Shown: one piece after another, positions 7,355 to 15,688 of the stretch
Layout of the letters: the number at the start of each line of letters is the position of its first letter
How positions within the stretch are numbered: position 1 is the stretch's first letter
Position numbers and translations under genes: made by a program
The notes under the pieces: generated by a model
Told to the model about the DNA's origin: nothing
Seen by the model: only the letters and a program-made list of their open reading frames with translations
Database searches by the model: none
Assembly (NCBI GenBank): GCA_963726315.1
Contig: CAVSBZ010000005.1
Coordinates: 806,001 to 870,000 of the forward strand
DNA length: 64,000 bases
Source of the DNA: FEB-25 sp963726315
GTDB taxonomy: Bacteria > Chloroflexota > Anaerolineae > Anaerolineales > UBA4823
Direction of reading: 5' to 3'

Positions 7355-7753
7355 TTAATAATCCTTCACCCACCTGTAAACAACCACACCGATCACCGCT
7401 GCCACCATGATCCAGATACCCACGATGATCACTGCCGCAAGCCTATTCACCGGCTTGCCCTGCGCCAACATCTCTTTGGCTTTTTCGCGGCTCTCCGCCA
7501 TCACCTCTTTTGGGATCATCTTCACTGCCAGGTATGCCCCTAACGGCACCAGCACCAGATCATCCAAATACCCTAAAACAGGGATGGGGTCGGGGATCAG
7601 GTCGATCGGGCTGAATGCATAACCCACCACCACAGCTGCGAAAACCTTGGCATACCATGGCGTCCGAGGGTCCTTATAAGCAATATATAATGCATACACT
7701 TCCAGCTTAAGCTGCTGTGCCCACCTTTTCCACCGCTCGATAAAGGATGCCAT
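7355..7753 (-). CDS. DUF1232 (YkvA-like) membrane protein
   Basis: The 132-residue protein has the DUF1232 hallmark: TPWYAKVFAAVVVGYAFSP, then the strongly conserved IDLIPDPIPVLGYLDDLVL stretch, all in residues 30-75. A second hydrophobic helix lies at about 108-128 (AAVIIVGIWIMVAAVIGVVV). The family is small, membrane-associated and of unknown function. Start ATG 7753 is preceded by GAGAGAAG. It is divergent from the GNAT gene at 7819. Confidence 0.88.
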   Translation of the reverse strand: MASFIERWKRWAQQLKLEVYALYIAYKDPRTPWYAKVFAAVVVGYAFSPIDLIPDPIPVLGYLDDLVLVPLGAYLAVKMIPKEVMAESREKAKEMLAQGKPVNRLAAVIIVGIWIMVAAVIGVVVYRWVKDY

Positions 7754-7818
7754 AACTTCTCTCGCTCAGATTATAATGGGAAACCAGACATGAATTATTC
7801 TCATGAAAATATCCGTAT

Positions 7819-8790
7819 ATGGATCTGAAAGCTGTCAAAGTCCTTCCCCTTGATCCTGGGACTCATTTTGCTGCCGTGGCTGCGTTGATGAACACGGTGG
7901 AAACCGAGCCCAACACGCCTGAATCACTGGCTGAGTGGTTCCACAAGCAGCCTGATGACGGGATTTCCTTCGCCGTCGCTGTTGACCCTGCAGGCGTAGT
8001 TCTTGGGTTCGATGGTCTCTACCGTGCAAACACCAATCTGGATGCATATTTTGGCATGTATCTGGTCATAGTGGAAAGCTTGTGGGGTCAGGGGCTGGGC
8101 CGCCTGCTATATGATCATCTGCTGGTCCAGGCAGTCGGGCTGGGTGTGCACACTCTGCGGACCCGGGTCAGGGATGACTGTGATCACGCAGTCCGATTTG
8201 CCAGCCGGCGTGGCTTTGTGGAAAAGAAACACAGTGTCGAAATGCTGCTTGACCTGGCCTCCTGGGATGACCAGAAATTTGAGCCGCTGCTCCAATCTCT
8301 CCAGGCGCAGGGCTTTCACTTCACCAACATGGATAAGCTGGGTGATACCCCTCAAGCCCGCCGTAAGCTATATGCCCTGAATAACGGCGCCGCTGCCACC
8401 GACCCGGGTTCAAACGGCATTCCTCCCTGGGCTTCCTTCGAGGAATTCGATCGTGATGTGTGTAATTCATCCTGGTATCATCCCGATGCGCAGATTGTCG
8501 CCATAGATACCCAATCCGGCGAGTGGGCTGCCATGAGCGCCATCACTGTTTTCGACGGGTCAGACCATGCCTACAACCTGTTTACCGGCACCGATATGCG
8601 CTACCGGGGGCGAAAGCTTGCCCAGGCAGTCAAGACCCTTGCCCTGCGCAAAGCACGCACCTTCGGGGTGGGGTCGGTACGCACCAGTCACAATTCCGAG
8701 AACGCTGCCATGATAGCCATCGATATAAAACTGGGCTATAAGCACACTCCCGGAACGTTCATCATGGAGAAGGAGCTGGCACGTGGTTGA
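7819..8790 (+). CDS. Tandem GNAT-domain N-acetyltransferase
   Basis: Two GNAT domains make up the 323 residues. In the first, YLVIVESLWGQGLGRLLYDHLL (about residues 75-97) is the acetyl-CoA loop Q/R-x-x-G-x-G/A with the usual preceding strand. In the second, TGTDMRYRGRKLAQAVKTLAL (about 255-275) carries an RGRKLA version and is followed by RTSHNSENAAMIAIDIKLGY, the common N-x-x-M-x-x-x-N/D-x-x-L-G-F signature. Two-domain GNATs include mycothiol synthase MshD, but no mycothiol context is seen. The stop overlaps the next gene's GTG start by 8 bases, so the two are probably translated together. No ribosome site precedes ATG 7819. Confidence 0.85.
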   Translation: MDLKAVKVLPLDPGTHFAAVAALMNTVETEPNTPESLAEWFHKQPDDGISFAVAVDPAGVVLGFDGLYRANTNLDAYFGMYLVIVESLWGQGLGRLLYDHLLVQAVGLGVHTLRTRVRDDCDHAVRFASRRGFVEKKHSVEMLLDLASWDDQKFEPLLQSLQAQGFHFTNMDKLGDTPQARRKLYALNNGAAATDPGSNGIPPWASFEEFDRDVCNSSWYHPDAQIVAIDTQSGEWAAMSAITVFDGSDHAYNLFTGTDMRYRGRKLAQAVKTLALRKARTFGVGSVRTSHNSENAAMIAIDIKLGYKHTPGTFIMEKELARG

Positions 8791-10451
8791 GCTCAACCTC
8801 AAAACCGGGTCAAAGCCTGGCACATCCTGGTTTTCGCGTAACTGGATTTACGCCCCCATCCTCGTGTGCATCCTGTTCATGCTCCCCAGGCTGTTATCGC
8901 CCCAATTTGGCTTGATGGATGATGGTCGTGCACTCACCATTGCCCAGGGTCTCCTGCATGGGAAATTCGATTTAAGCTGGGACCTCGTCGCAGGTCGGGC
9001 GCGTCCGATTTATTGGGCGGCTTTCGCCTTCTGGTATCTGCTCGTCGGAGGTCATCCATTCTGGTATTTCCTCGGCAATCTGATCGTCTTTTCTGCTACA
9101 ACTTTCCTTCTCATTCATTTGGTGGCCGATGTGGGCGGCTCGAAGCTGCAGGCATTCCTCACTGGTTTTATCTTCGTCTTCACCACTTCCCTGATCGAAA
9201 ATGTCTACACCCTCTCCAAGGCTGAGAATTTTCAGCTGCTATTGATGGTCAGCGCCATCAGCCTGGTGATACTCGCTGCCAGGTCCACCCGGGGTGTCAG
9301 GTACTGGTTGCTCCTTGTCGCGTCCGTAATTTGCTTGCTGGTCGCATGCTTCACCAAGGAAAGCACTCTGCTCCTTCTGCCCATCAGCCTGGTCTGGTGG
9401 GGCATTGCCTTTTTAGGCAGGCTTAAACATTTTTCCACAGCCCTCTTTGTCGAAAAGTTTAGCCGTCATCTCGTAATCGTCAGTCTGGTGAGTGGTGCGG
9501 TCTTCTACCTCGGTCGCACCATCTTTTTAGCTTCATCGAAAATCCTTGGAGTGGGTCAGTCGTCTGAGTTCTACTTCGACCGGGCCAGTATCCTCGATGG
9601 GATTGTTCGCTGGGGCGGCTGGCTTATGCGTGACTTCATCTGGTTGTTGCCCATGGCCCTGATGGTCGTAGTTTGGTGCCTGGTTAAAAAGCGACTACCT
9701 CGTTCTGGGTTATGGTGGTTAGCCGGTGTTTGGATGGCGTTTTGGCTGGGGATGTACATCCCGTGGCACTTTGCAGTCGAGTATTACCTGCTCCCATTCG
9801 CTGCTGGCACTGCCGTTTTATCCGGCGTCCTGCTGGTCGAAATCGTGGATTTTGTCCGTCAGTCTGGTCGTATCTGGAAGGCATTGGGTATCGCCAGCCT
9901 GGTTTTCACCGGCTTGCTCCTGCTGGCAACCCAGGCTAACAGCTTCACCGATGCCTCCGTCCAGCTGGCCCAAGATTTCAGCTAACACCCACCTGCTCGA
10001 ATACGTGGCTGAAAATGCTCCCCAGGGAAGCCAGGTGGTGGTGAATATCCAGCTCGCCAACGAATACATTGAACAGATGCAGCTCATGTTGGCCAATTAT
10101 TACCACCGTCCCGACCTGCAGCTGGTCAGCTATCAAGGTGAAGATCTATCCACCCTCACGGAACAATCACCCGCGCCTTACTTTATTCTGGCGCAGCTGG
10201 TCAACCAGCCCAAGATGACCGTCCGCATGGGGTTGGATGAGCCCAGCTTGCAGGTCTGGAATGCCAGCGTCTTGCCGGCGCTGTCATCCTGGCATGAGGT
10301 CTATCAAGTGAGTGAGGATCCTCGTATCCTGACCATTGATTTTCCACGCTTGCTGTGTTCGGTGATCAACCGGGGGAGCTACTGTGCCAATGGTTCTGGG
10401 TTGGTCAATGATCAACCTTTACATTACCAGTGGTCAGTCTTTACTCCATAA
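8783..10451 (+). pseudogene. GT39/PMT-like polytopic membrane protein, frameshifted near 9980
   Basis: The first frame (GTG 8783, behind AAGGAG, to TAA 9985) gives 400 residues with about ten membrane helices. It has an early luminal loop LMDDGRALTIAQGLLHGKFD resembling GT39-type mannosyltransferases and other GT-C enzymes. After the stop the next frame continues as a typical soluble C-terminal part (ANTHLLEYVAENAPQGSQ, then VVNIQLANEY, to TP at 10451) that has no start of its own. Removing one base in the run GATTTCAGC (about 9975-9981) rejoins both into about 555 residues. Either a real inactivating indel or an assembly error is present. The likely role is transfer of a sugar from a polyprenyl carrier, inferred from topology only. 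Confidence 0.75.
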
Positions 10452-10503
10452 AGGCGCATTCCGGTCATTCTCATCAATTCACAGGTTTGTGTTTGGCTCC
10501 CCA

Positions 10504-11247
10504 ATGATAAAACCCGCATTCCTCGAAGCTGAAGATCAACCCACCGTCCTCGGTCATGTGTTTGGCACTCCACTGGTGGTCAAAGGCTGGACGGGTCTCC
10601 CTTTGCTGGAGCTGGGAAGCTGGTTGGTATTATCCTGGGTTGCTGGAAATAAAAAGCCTGCCTGGTCCTGGCGTAAACGTGTCTCTGCCGGTGCCGTCAC
10701 CACCACGATCCTATTCGGCTCTGAGTGGTGCCACAACCTGGCTCACACCCTGGCAGCATCACGGATCGGAAAACCAGTGGATGCCGACCGCATCTTCTTT
10801 GGCACCCCATTACTGATCTATTATGACATTAATGATCAGCAGGTTGCCCCGTCTGAGCACATCACCCGGGCGTTGGGAGGACCGATCTTTAATTCATTGA
10901 TGATCCCAATTTCCTGGCTGGCGCGGCACTACTCACCAGAAGGGACATTCAACCGTTATGCAGCTGATTTTGCTCTGGGGACGAATAGCTTCATCGCTAT
11001 GGTTGGCCTGTTGCCGATCCCGGGCATCGATGGTGGACCAATTCTGAAGTGGTCACTCGTGAAAGCCGGTCGCACTCCCGCTAAAGCCGATGAAGTTGTG
11101 AAGCGGGTCAACCTTGCATTCGGCAGTGGATTGACCCTTGCTGCCGGTGTGGCTGTGAAGAAGAAGCGTAAATGGCTGGCGGCTGCATTTGCTGCCTTCG
11201 CCGCTACCTGCCTCGCCATTGGTTTAGGTCTCCTAAGAGAGCAATAA
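10504..11247 (+). CDS. M50 site-2-protease-like membrane protein lacking the HExxH glutamate
   Basis: From ATG 10504 the protein has 247 residues and about five hydrophobic segments. The region SEWCHNLAHTLAA stands where M50 proteases have HExxH; both His are present but the catalytic Glu is Asn (HNLAH). The later segment VGLLPIPGIDGGPILKW matches the second M50 motif (LLPI-P-x-D-G-G). The fold is thus M50-like, but normal metalloprotease chemistry is doubtful; it may bind metal or act as a chaperone or pseudoprotease. The frame is open further upstream to 10384, but this overlaps the preceding gene. The C terminus carries a KKKRK stretch before a final helix. Confidence 0.75.
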   Translation: MIKPAFLEAEDQPTVLGHVFGTPLVVKGWTGLPLLELGSWLVLSWVAGNKKPAWSWRKRVSAGAVTTTILFGSEWCHNLAHTLAASRIGKPVDADRIFFGTPLLIYYDINDQQVAPSEHITRALGGPIFNSLMIPISWLARHYSPEGTFNRYAADFALGTNSFIAMVGLLPIPGIDGGPILKWSLVKAGRTPAKADEVVKRVNLAFGSGLTLAAGVAVKKKRKWLAAAFAAFAATCLAIGLGLLREQ

Positions 11248-11330
11248 TAAGGAGCAATAATAATGCTCTTCGATCAATGAGTGTAAAATATCTCAGGTAT
11301 GAGCAGCTCAGCGGAATGCCGGAGGGTCAC

Positions 11331-11798
11331 ATGAGGGTGCTAAAATTCATCCTACGCTTGTTCGGTTGGCTGGTAACCATCATCCTACAAATCGCCATCT
11401 CTTATCTCTTCATCCTACTCTTTTCCATCATCTTCTCTGGTGTTGATCCCTCCTCCCGCACGGGATGGCTGGCATCGCTCTTCATCATCTGGCTGGGGTA
11501 TGTGCTGGGGATCAACCTGGTCGGGATGATTGCCCTGCGTTGGGTATGGAAGGGCATTCGCTTCCTGCCCACACAACGGCTTTTCGGTTCATCTATCGGC
11601 GCGTTAATCCCTCTGCTCATCCTCCTTCCAATTGGGTTCAGCGTTCCGGTGGGCGATACGGGCACGCGCTTTTATGATTTGGTTACCAATTATTGGCAGT
11701 TGATCCTCGCCGATGCTTCCTTACTCATTGCTATCGTGGGTTATTACCTCCCAGGGATGATCAACCTGCCATCTGATCAATCACCAGTTAGCCAGTAA
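11331..11798 (+). CDS. Small polytopic membrane protein, unknown function
   Basis: From ATG 11331 behind GGAGGGTCAC the product is 155 residues with about five predicted transmembrane segments: residues 5-33, 42-62, 80-100 and 125-148, plus a short one. MRVLKFILRLFGWLVTII shows a positive N-terminal end. No family is recognised. It lies 83 bases downstream of the M50-like gene on the same strand and may be in the same unit. Confidence 0.65.
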   Translation: MRVLKFILRLFGWLVTIILQIAISYLFILLFSIIFSGVDPSSRTGWLASLFIIWLGYVLGINLVGMIALRWVWKGIRFLPTQRLFGSSIGALIPLLILLPIGFSVPVGDTGTRFYDLVTNYWQLILADASLLIAIVGYYLPGMINLPSDQSPVSQ

Positions 11799-11928
11799 AT
11801 CTGTGCACAAATTGATCATTTCGCTAATACCTAATAGGGGTCCTATCTGAAGCTACACGCCAGCGGCATTCATTTCCGTTATAATCTGAACCGTTCCCCA
11901 ATTCTGAGTGTTTGCCAAGGTGAAAACC

Positions 11929-13185
11929 ATGAACAATCCGAAAGCGCAAGAGCAAGACGAACTCCCGAAGATTACCACCCGACAATGGACAAATACAGCC
12001 CGCTATATTGTGGCAGTTATGTTCGTGTTTGCGCTGCTAGGATTGTTCATATTTATCTCGCCGATTGCCCGCACGCTGGCTGCATCGCTGCTGTTTGCCA
12101 TTGTATTCGATATCCCCATCCGCTATCTTGCACGCCGTGCGAACATGGCTTACCGCAGATCTGCGCTGATCGTTTACTTACTGCTCTACGTCGTCATGGC
12201 TCTACTGCTGTTCGTCGGGTGGAAATTCCTGGTCGATTATCTGCAGGGGATGGTGACCGACTTGTCCCAGGCGGCTAACACCTTGATTGCCACCCTGCAG
12301 GGGTCATCAGCCGGATCAGCCTCCACAGCACAATCCATATGGGCTGCCACTGCCGATGCATTGGCGAAAGTGCTGAAAGCCATGGTCAACACCATCATTG
12401 GTATGCTCACGTCGCCGATAATCAGTTACGCCCGGTTTGCCGTCGTAGTAGTGAATGTCGGGTTATTTGTGTTCATATCAAACTTGCTGATATTCAGCGC
12501 TCATGGAGCCCGCGGCAGCCTTCGGAAATGGGTGCCGGAGGTTATCGACCGAGAAGCCGCCATCTTGCTCACCTATTTCGACCGTATCTGGGGCAACTAT
12601 CTTGCCGGGATGGCTTTCTTTGTGCTCCTGTTAGGGGCAGGATCAATTATCGAATACTGGTTGCTGGGTGTCCCTTATCCGGTAGTTTTTGGGGTGTTGA
12701 CCGGCTTGATCTGCCTGCTTCCGCTAATCGGAGGGTTTCTCTCCGGGCTGGTTGTGTTCATCCCTTGCTTACTACTCGGTTCGACCCGTTTTACTGAGCT
12801 CGACCCCCTGGTTTTTGCGCTCATCGTTACCTTGATCAATGACATCATTTGCACGATCGCTTATAACTTCGGTGCCTTGCCGGTCATCGGTAAGCTGGTC
12901 AGGTTACCGTACTGGGTTACGTTCGCTGGCGTGTTGCTTGGGTTTGCTTATAATAATGTATTGCTGGCATTCCTGATTATCCCGTTATTCAGCACACTGA
13001 GAGTGGTATACACTTATTTTATGGCGAAGATTATCGGGCAGGAGCCCTTCCCAGGCTTGGAAAAGCCATCTGGTCCAGCAAAGGGATTCTTAAGCCAGTT
13101 CCTGCTGGATGATCCGGTAAAACGGCCTGGAAAAGCAAGCAAAAAGTCTGAGCAACCCCAACCTGATATGACCGTTAGTAATTAG
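11929..13185 (+). CDS. AI-2E family (TqsA/PerM-like) transporter
   Basis: The 418-residue polytopic protein has the AI-2E layout. Two N-terminal helices (about 22-42 and 45-65, with ISPIARTLAASLLFAIVFDIP) are followed by a third, a long amphipathic section (residues 110-190), and then a cluster of five helices. The last part holds GVPYPVVFGVLTGLICLLPLIGG, equivalent to the conserved G-x-P-x-x-x-x-G-x-x-x-G-x-x-x-x-x-I-P-x-x-G segment. The charged C-terminal tail is Lys/Pro rich. Family members export solutes ranging from AI-2 to Na+; substrate here is unknown. ATG 11929 has AAGGTGA at good spacing; a GTG at 11908 is possible. Confidence 0.85.
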   Translation: MNNPKAQEQDELPKITTRQWTNTARYIVAVMFVFALLGLFIFISPIARTLAASLLFAIVFDIPIRYLARRANMAYRRSALIVYLLLYVVMALLLFVGWKFLVDYLQGMVTDLSQAANTLIATLQGSSAGSASTAQSIWAATADALAKVLKAMVNTIIGMLTSPIISYARFAVVVVNVGLFVFISNLLIFSAHGARGSLRKWVPEVIDREAAILLTYFDRIWGNYLAGMAFFVLLLGAGSIIEYWLLGVPYPVVFGVLTGLICLLPLIGGFLSGLVVFIPCLLLGSTRFTELDPLVFALIVTLINDIICTIAYNFGALPVIGKLVRLPYWVTFAGVLLGFAYNNVLLAFLIIPLFSTLRVVYTYFMAKIIGQEPFPGLEKPSGPAKGFLSQFLLDDPVKRPGKASKKSEQPQPDMTVSN

Positions 13186-13234
13186 TTGGTCACTAAAATT
13201 GGGAGCCGATTGACCGGAACGTGAAAAAAGCTCT

Positions 13235-13534
13235 ATGGGTGAGTACATTCGACCTCCAGATGACGTTTACTGGCACTTCAGGCGGCTGAAAACTCAGCAC
13301 CAGGTGGGGGCAGAATATACAAGCTGGGAAGATGGTTGCCTGTACCGGGTGGATTCCGATCGCCGTATCTGCCGAGTGGTGGATGATCGTGAGCTTCCGA
13401 CAATTGACAGCTTACCCTGTCATCTACCTGCTGGCGCCCATGTGTTGACCGGGTCTGGGTGGGGCTTCCACATGCACATCTCCACTTTCTACCAGCAGGT
13501 CATCGCCCGGTCTTCGAATAAGGTAAAGGAGTAA
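13235..13534 (+). CDS. Hypothetical 99-residue protein
   Basis: A compact soluble protein beginning MGEYIRPPDDVYWHFRRL with a charged/aromatic composition, two Cys (residues 33 and 46) in CLYRVDSDRRICRVVDD, and GWGFHMHIS near the end. The frame is clean and its composition is protein-like. No family is recognised. It follows the transporter by 49 bases and may be co-transcribed with it. Confidence 0.55.
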   Translation: MGEYIRPPDDVYWHFRRLKTQHQVGAEYTSWEDGCLYRVDSDRRICRVVDDRELPTIDSLPCHLPAGAHVLTGSGWGFHMHISTFYQQVIARSSNKVKE

Positions 13535-13600
13535 CAAATCCTTCGATTTCGGCAATTAACCCCCATCCATCAGTCTTATGTTGGTTATACTAAATCAGCT

Positions 13601-14434
13601 TTATCGGGGGGGTGTACTCCCATCTTTCTGGCAGACGATCAACATGTGCTCACTGATGGCAACCGCGCCGGGATGGGTGCAGGTCTGGTAATGGGTTTCC
13701 AGCCAGACCCGGTAGCGCGGTTCATCCTTCGCCAGCTGGTTCAGCTGCGTGATATGCTGGGTGCTGATACCTTCCAAACCTACTAGCTCTAAAATTTGCA
13801 GCCCCTTTTGGGTAAATTCTAAGCGCAGCTCTTCAGGAAGATAAAAATGACAGGCGGTATAACCATGCCCACCCAGGTAGTCACCCGTATCAACGAGGTG
13901 TTGGTAATGTGGCATCCCGATTTCGTGTCGGGATGCCATCAGGATCACAACCAGAACAGCCAGGCGACCAATGACGGAGACCAATATCGGAGCGCCTGGT
14001 TTGGCGACCCGCACTAGCTCAGAGATCGCCCGCTGCCGGTCTTGCTGGTCGAGTACGTGCGAGAGTGGTCCGCCGGTGCATAGGACAGCATCAAAAGTCG
14101 ATTCACTGAACCTGGATAGGTCCACGATGGATCCAGCAGTGAATTCCTTGACCCTGGTTTTCAACCCCCGGCGTTTAACCTGGCGTTTGGCAAAATCCAA
14201 ATTTGCCTGGGTAGCATCCAGTAATATCACATCGTAGCCCCGAGCTGCCAGCTCGAGGGTGTAGCGACCTGGTCCACCGCCTGCATCCAATAGCAAGCCA
14301 TCCATAGGCAGATATTTATCCAGGTAATGCAGGGTGGTATCCAATTCCAGCCGGTGGTAGGCATTTCTGACCAGCCGGCGCCATTCTGCCCGAACCTGGG
14401 CTGTGTAATACTCTTTGACCAGAGTATCAGTCAT
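13601..14434 (-). CDS. Class I SAM-dependent methyltransferase
   Basis: The 277-residue enzyme shows motif I as GLLLDAGGGPGRYTLELAARG (about residues 45-65), with the acidic end of strand 2 in VILLDATQANLDFA. Motif IV is about residues 118-126 (FDAVLCTGGPLSHVLD), followed by ELVRVAKPGAPILVSVIG. This is the Ubi/UPF methyltransferase pattern that transfers a methyl group from S-adenosylmethionine. The acceptor is unknown. ATG 14434 is preferred to the TTG two codons upstream; no good ribosome site is seen. Confidence 0.88.
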   Translation of the reverse strand: MTDTLVKEYYTAQVRAEWRRLVRNAYHRLELDTTLHYLDKYLPMDGLLLDAGGGPGRYTLELAARGYDVILLDATQANLDFAKRQVKRRGLKTRVKEFTAGSIVDLSRFSESTFDAVLCTGGPLSHVLDQQDRQRAISELVRVAKPGAPILVSVIGRLAVLVVILMASRHEIGMPHYQHLVDTGDYLGGHGYTACHFYLPEELRLEFTQKGLQILELVGLEGISTQHITQLNQLAKDEPRYRVWLETHYQTCTHPGAVAISEHMLIVCQKDGSTPPR

Positions 14435-14640
14435 CGCCAACCATTATGCATGATTCTGAAAGTATGATCATGGAATGACACTTTATATCCCTAATATATT
14501 CCGATTAAGCACATTTCAAGTGAGATAGCCTTCACTACCCAAATGCCACACTTCAAATCCCTCCCCTGCGCTGCTACTAATTTTGCTCTTCACCTGCTGA
14601 GTAATATCCAAATCGAAACTTTTACAACACAGAAGCTGAA
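14435..14640. repeat. Intergenic stretch with dispersed repeat copy A (about 14538-14615)
   Basis: The part CCAAATGCCACACTTCAAAT, then CCCTCCCCT-GCGCTGCTAC and CACCTGCTGAGTAATATCC, is repeated in related form at 58598-58710. That second copy carries an extra hairpin between CTCCCCT and GCGCTGCTAC. No gene is seen here. Confidence 0.65.
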
Positions 14641-14642
14641 AT

Positions 14643-14682
14643 GAAAAATGGGAGTGTGCAGGTTAGCCTGCATGCGCTCCCA
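14643..14682 (-). terminator. Likely terminator of the small basic protein gene
   Basis: Read on the minus strand, GGGAGCGCATGCAGG pairs with CCTGCACACTCCC around a short loop and is followed by ATTTTTCATTT. It lies about 100 bases past the stop of the 42-residue gene. Confidence 0.6.
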
Positions 14683-14780
14683 TCTTCAAATAAACACAAC
14701 TAATATTTACGTACATCCCAGGTCTTTCGGAATGTTCGTCTTACCCAACCAAGATATTACCTTGACCTTGCTGTGAAACC

Positions 14781-14909
14781 TTAAGCACCGAGACCGGTGG
14801 AAGTTTTGTTCTTCTTTTCTTCCTTAAGCTTGCGCTTTTCCTTCAGCGTGTGTTGAGGTTTCTTTTTCTGTTGTTTTCTGCCTTTATCCGCTTTTCCCGA
14901 TCCAGCCAT
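14781..14909 (-). CDS. Small Lys/Arg-rich 42-residue protein
   Basis: A short frame with an excellent ribosome site (TTAGGAGAA, 7 bases before the ATG at 14909) encodes 42 residues. It begins MAGSGKADKGRKQQKKKP and ends TSTGLGA, with LKEKRKLKEEKK between. About half the residues are Lys, Arg or Gln, so a nucleic-acid- or ribosome-associated role is plausible but unproven. Similar tiny basic proteins (x-GK-x-x-x-x-x-QKK-x-x-TLKEKR) are, as I recall, spread in several phyla without a known role. A terminator-like hairpin lies downstream. Confidence 0.75.
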   Translation of the reverse strand: MAGSGKADKGRKQQKKKPQHTLKEKRKLKEEKKNKTSTGLGA

Positions 14910-14940
14910 CTGAGATTCTCCTAATTTGGGATAATCTAGA

Positions 14941-15336
14941 TTATAGCATGGCATCCGATTTGCGTGAGGCTGTTACTGGCATTTCTGCCCTGCCTTCAGC
15001 CCACAACTGCCACACCAGGATAAGCTCATCCAACTTGGCAATTGGCGCAAGCGGCACCGACCAGATCCCCGACTGTGCGCTGATGATAACGTAGAGTACG
15101 ATTGTTAGGATGGTATATCCAATGAAAACAGGTCGCACCAGTTTGTGAAGCGAATCGGGCAGCCCGAGGGGCAAGTATAGCAGACCGAGCAACCCAAGGT
15201 ACCCTATGGCGTTAAATAGGAATAAGGTAAACAGCCTATCTGGTCCCGATAATGTGAACCCTGGTCCGGTCGTGTAGAAGTAAACGTGGATCCCTGCCGT
15301 TATCAGGGTAAGTATGATAATTAACGTGCGTCGCAT
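14941..15336 (-). CDS. Four-helix membrane protein, unknown function
   Basis: The 131-residue protein has four predicted helices: about residues 4-24, 36-58, 68-88 and a weaker one ending near 115. CAGGAGGTTAGACT before ATG 15336 is a very strong ribosome site. The first helix region ITAGIHVYFYTTGP and the LFLFNAIGYLGLLGLLYLP segment give no clear family match. It lies 31 bases upstream of the small basic protein gene on the same strand and could be transcribed with it. Confidence 0.7.
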   Translation of the reverse strand: MRRTLIIILTLITAGIHVYFYTTGPGFTLSGPDRLFTLFLFNAIGYLGLLGLLYLPLGLPDSLHKLVRPVFIGYTILTIVLYVIISAQSGIWSVPLAPIAKLDELILVWQLWAEGRAEMPVTASRKSDAML

Positions 15337-15688
15337 AGTCTAACCTCCTGAATAAAACAGATCGAACAAAGAGAGAATTATTTTTCTATCAGCCATAATT
15401 ACCCCCGAGCAACGTTGTAGTATGTCTAAATCATTACCTTTAAATTTCGATGATGGCGGGCGTAATTATTGCTTTCCCTTTATCGTTTATCGTATATCCT
15501 CTAAATACGTTCCTTAATAAAGATTAGATGCATACTCATCGCTAAATGTTGCAATTCGGGTTGAGAACTCACCCCCATTCTATTCAGATAACCAGTTATG
15601 AAAGTATGACTGAGCCCCCAACCTTCTTGGTATCTTAGTTAGAAGTTGGGAAATAAGTCGTAAGAAGTATTTCAAAGTTTACAAATTA
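15337..15688. other. AT-rich intergenic stretch, nothing identified
   Basis: About 350 bases between two minus-strand genes. No coding frame, terminator with a T-run, or known RNA was recognised. Confidence 0.5.
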
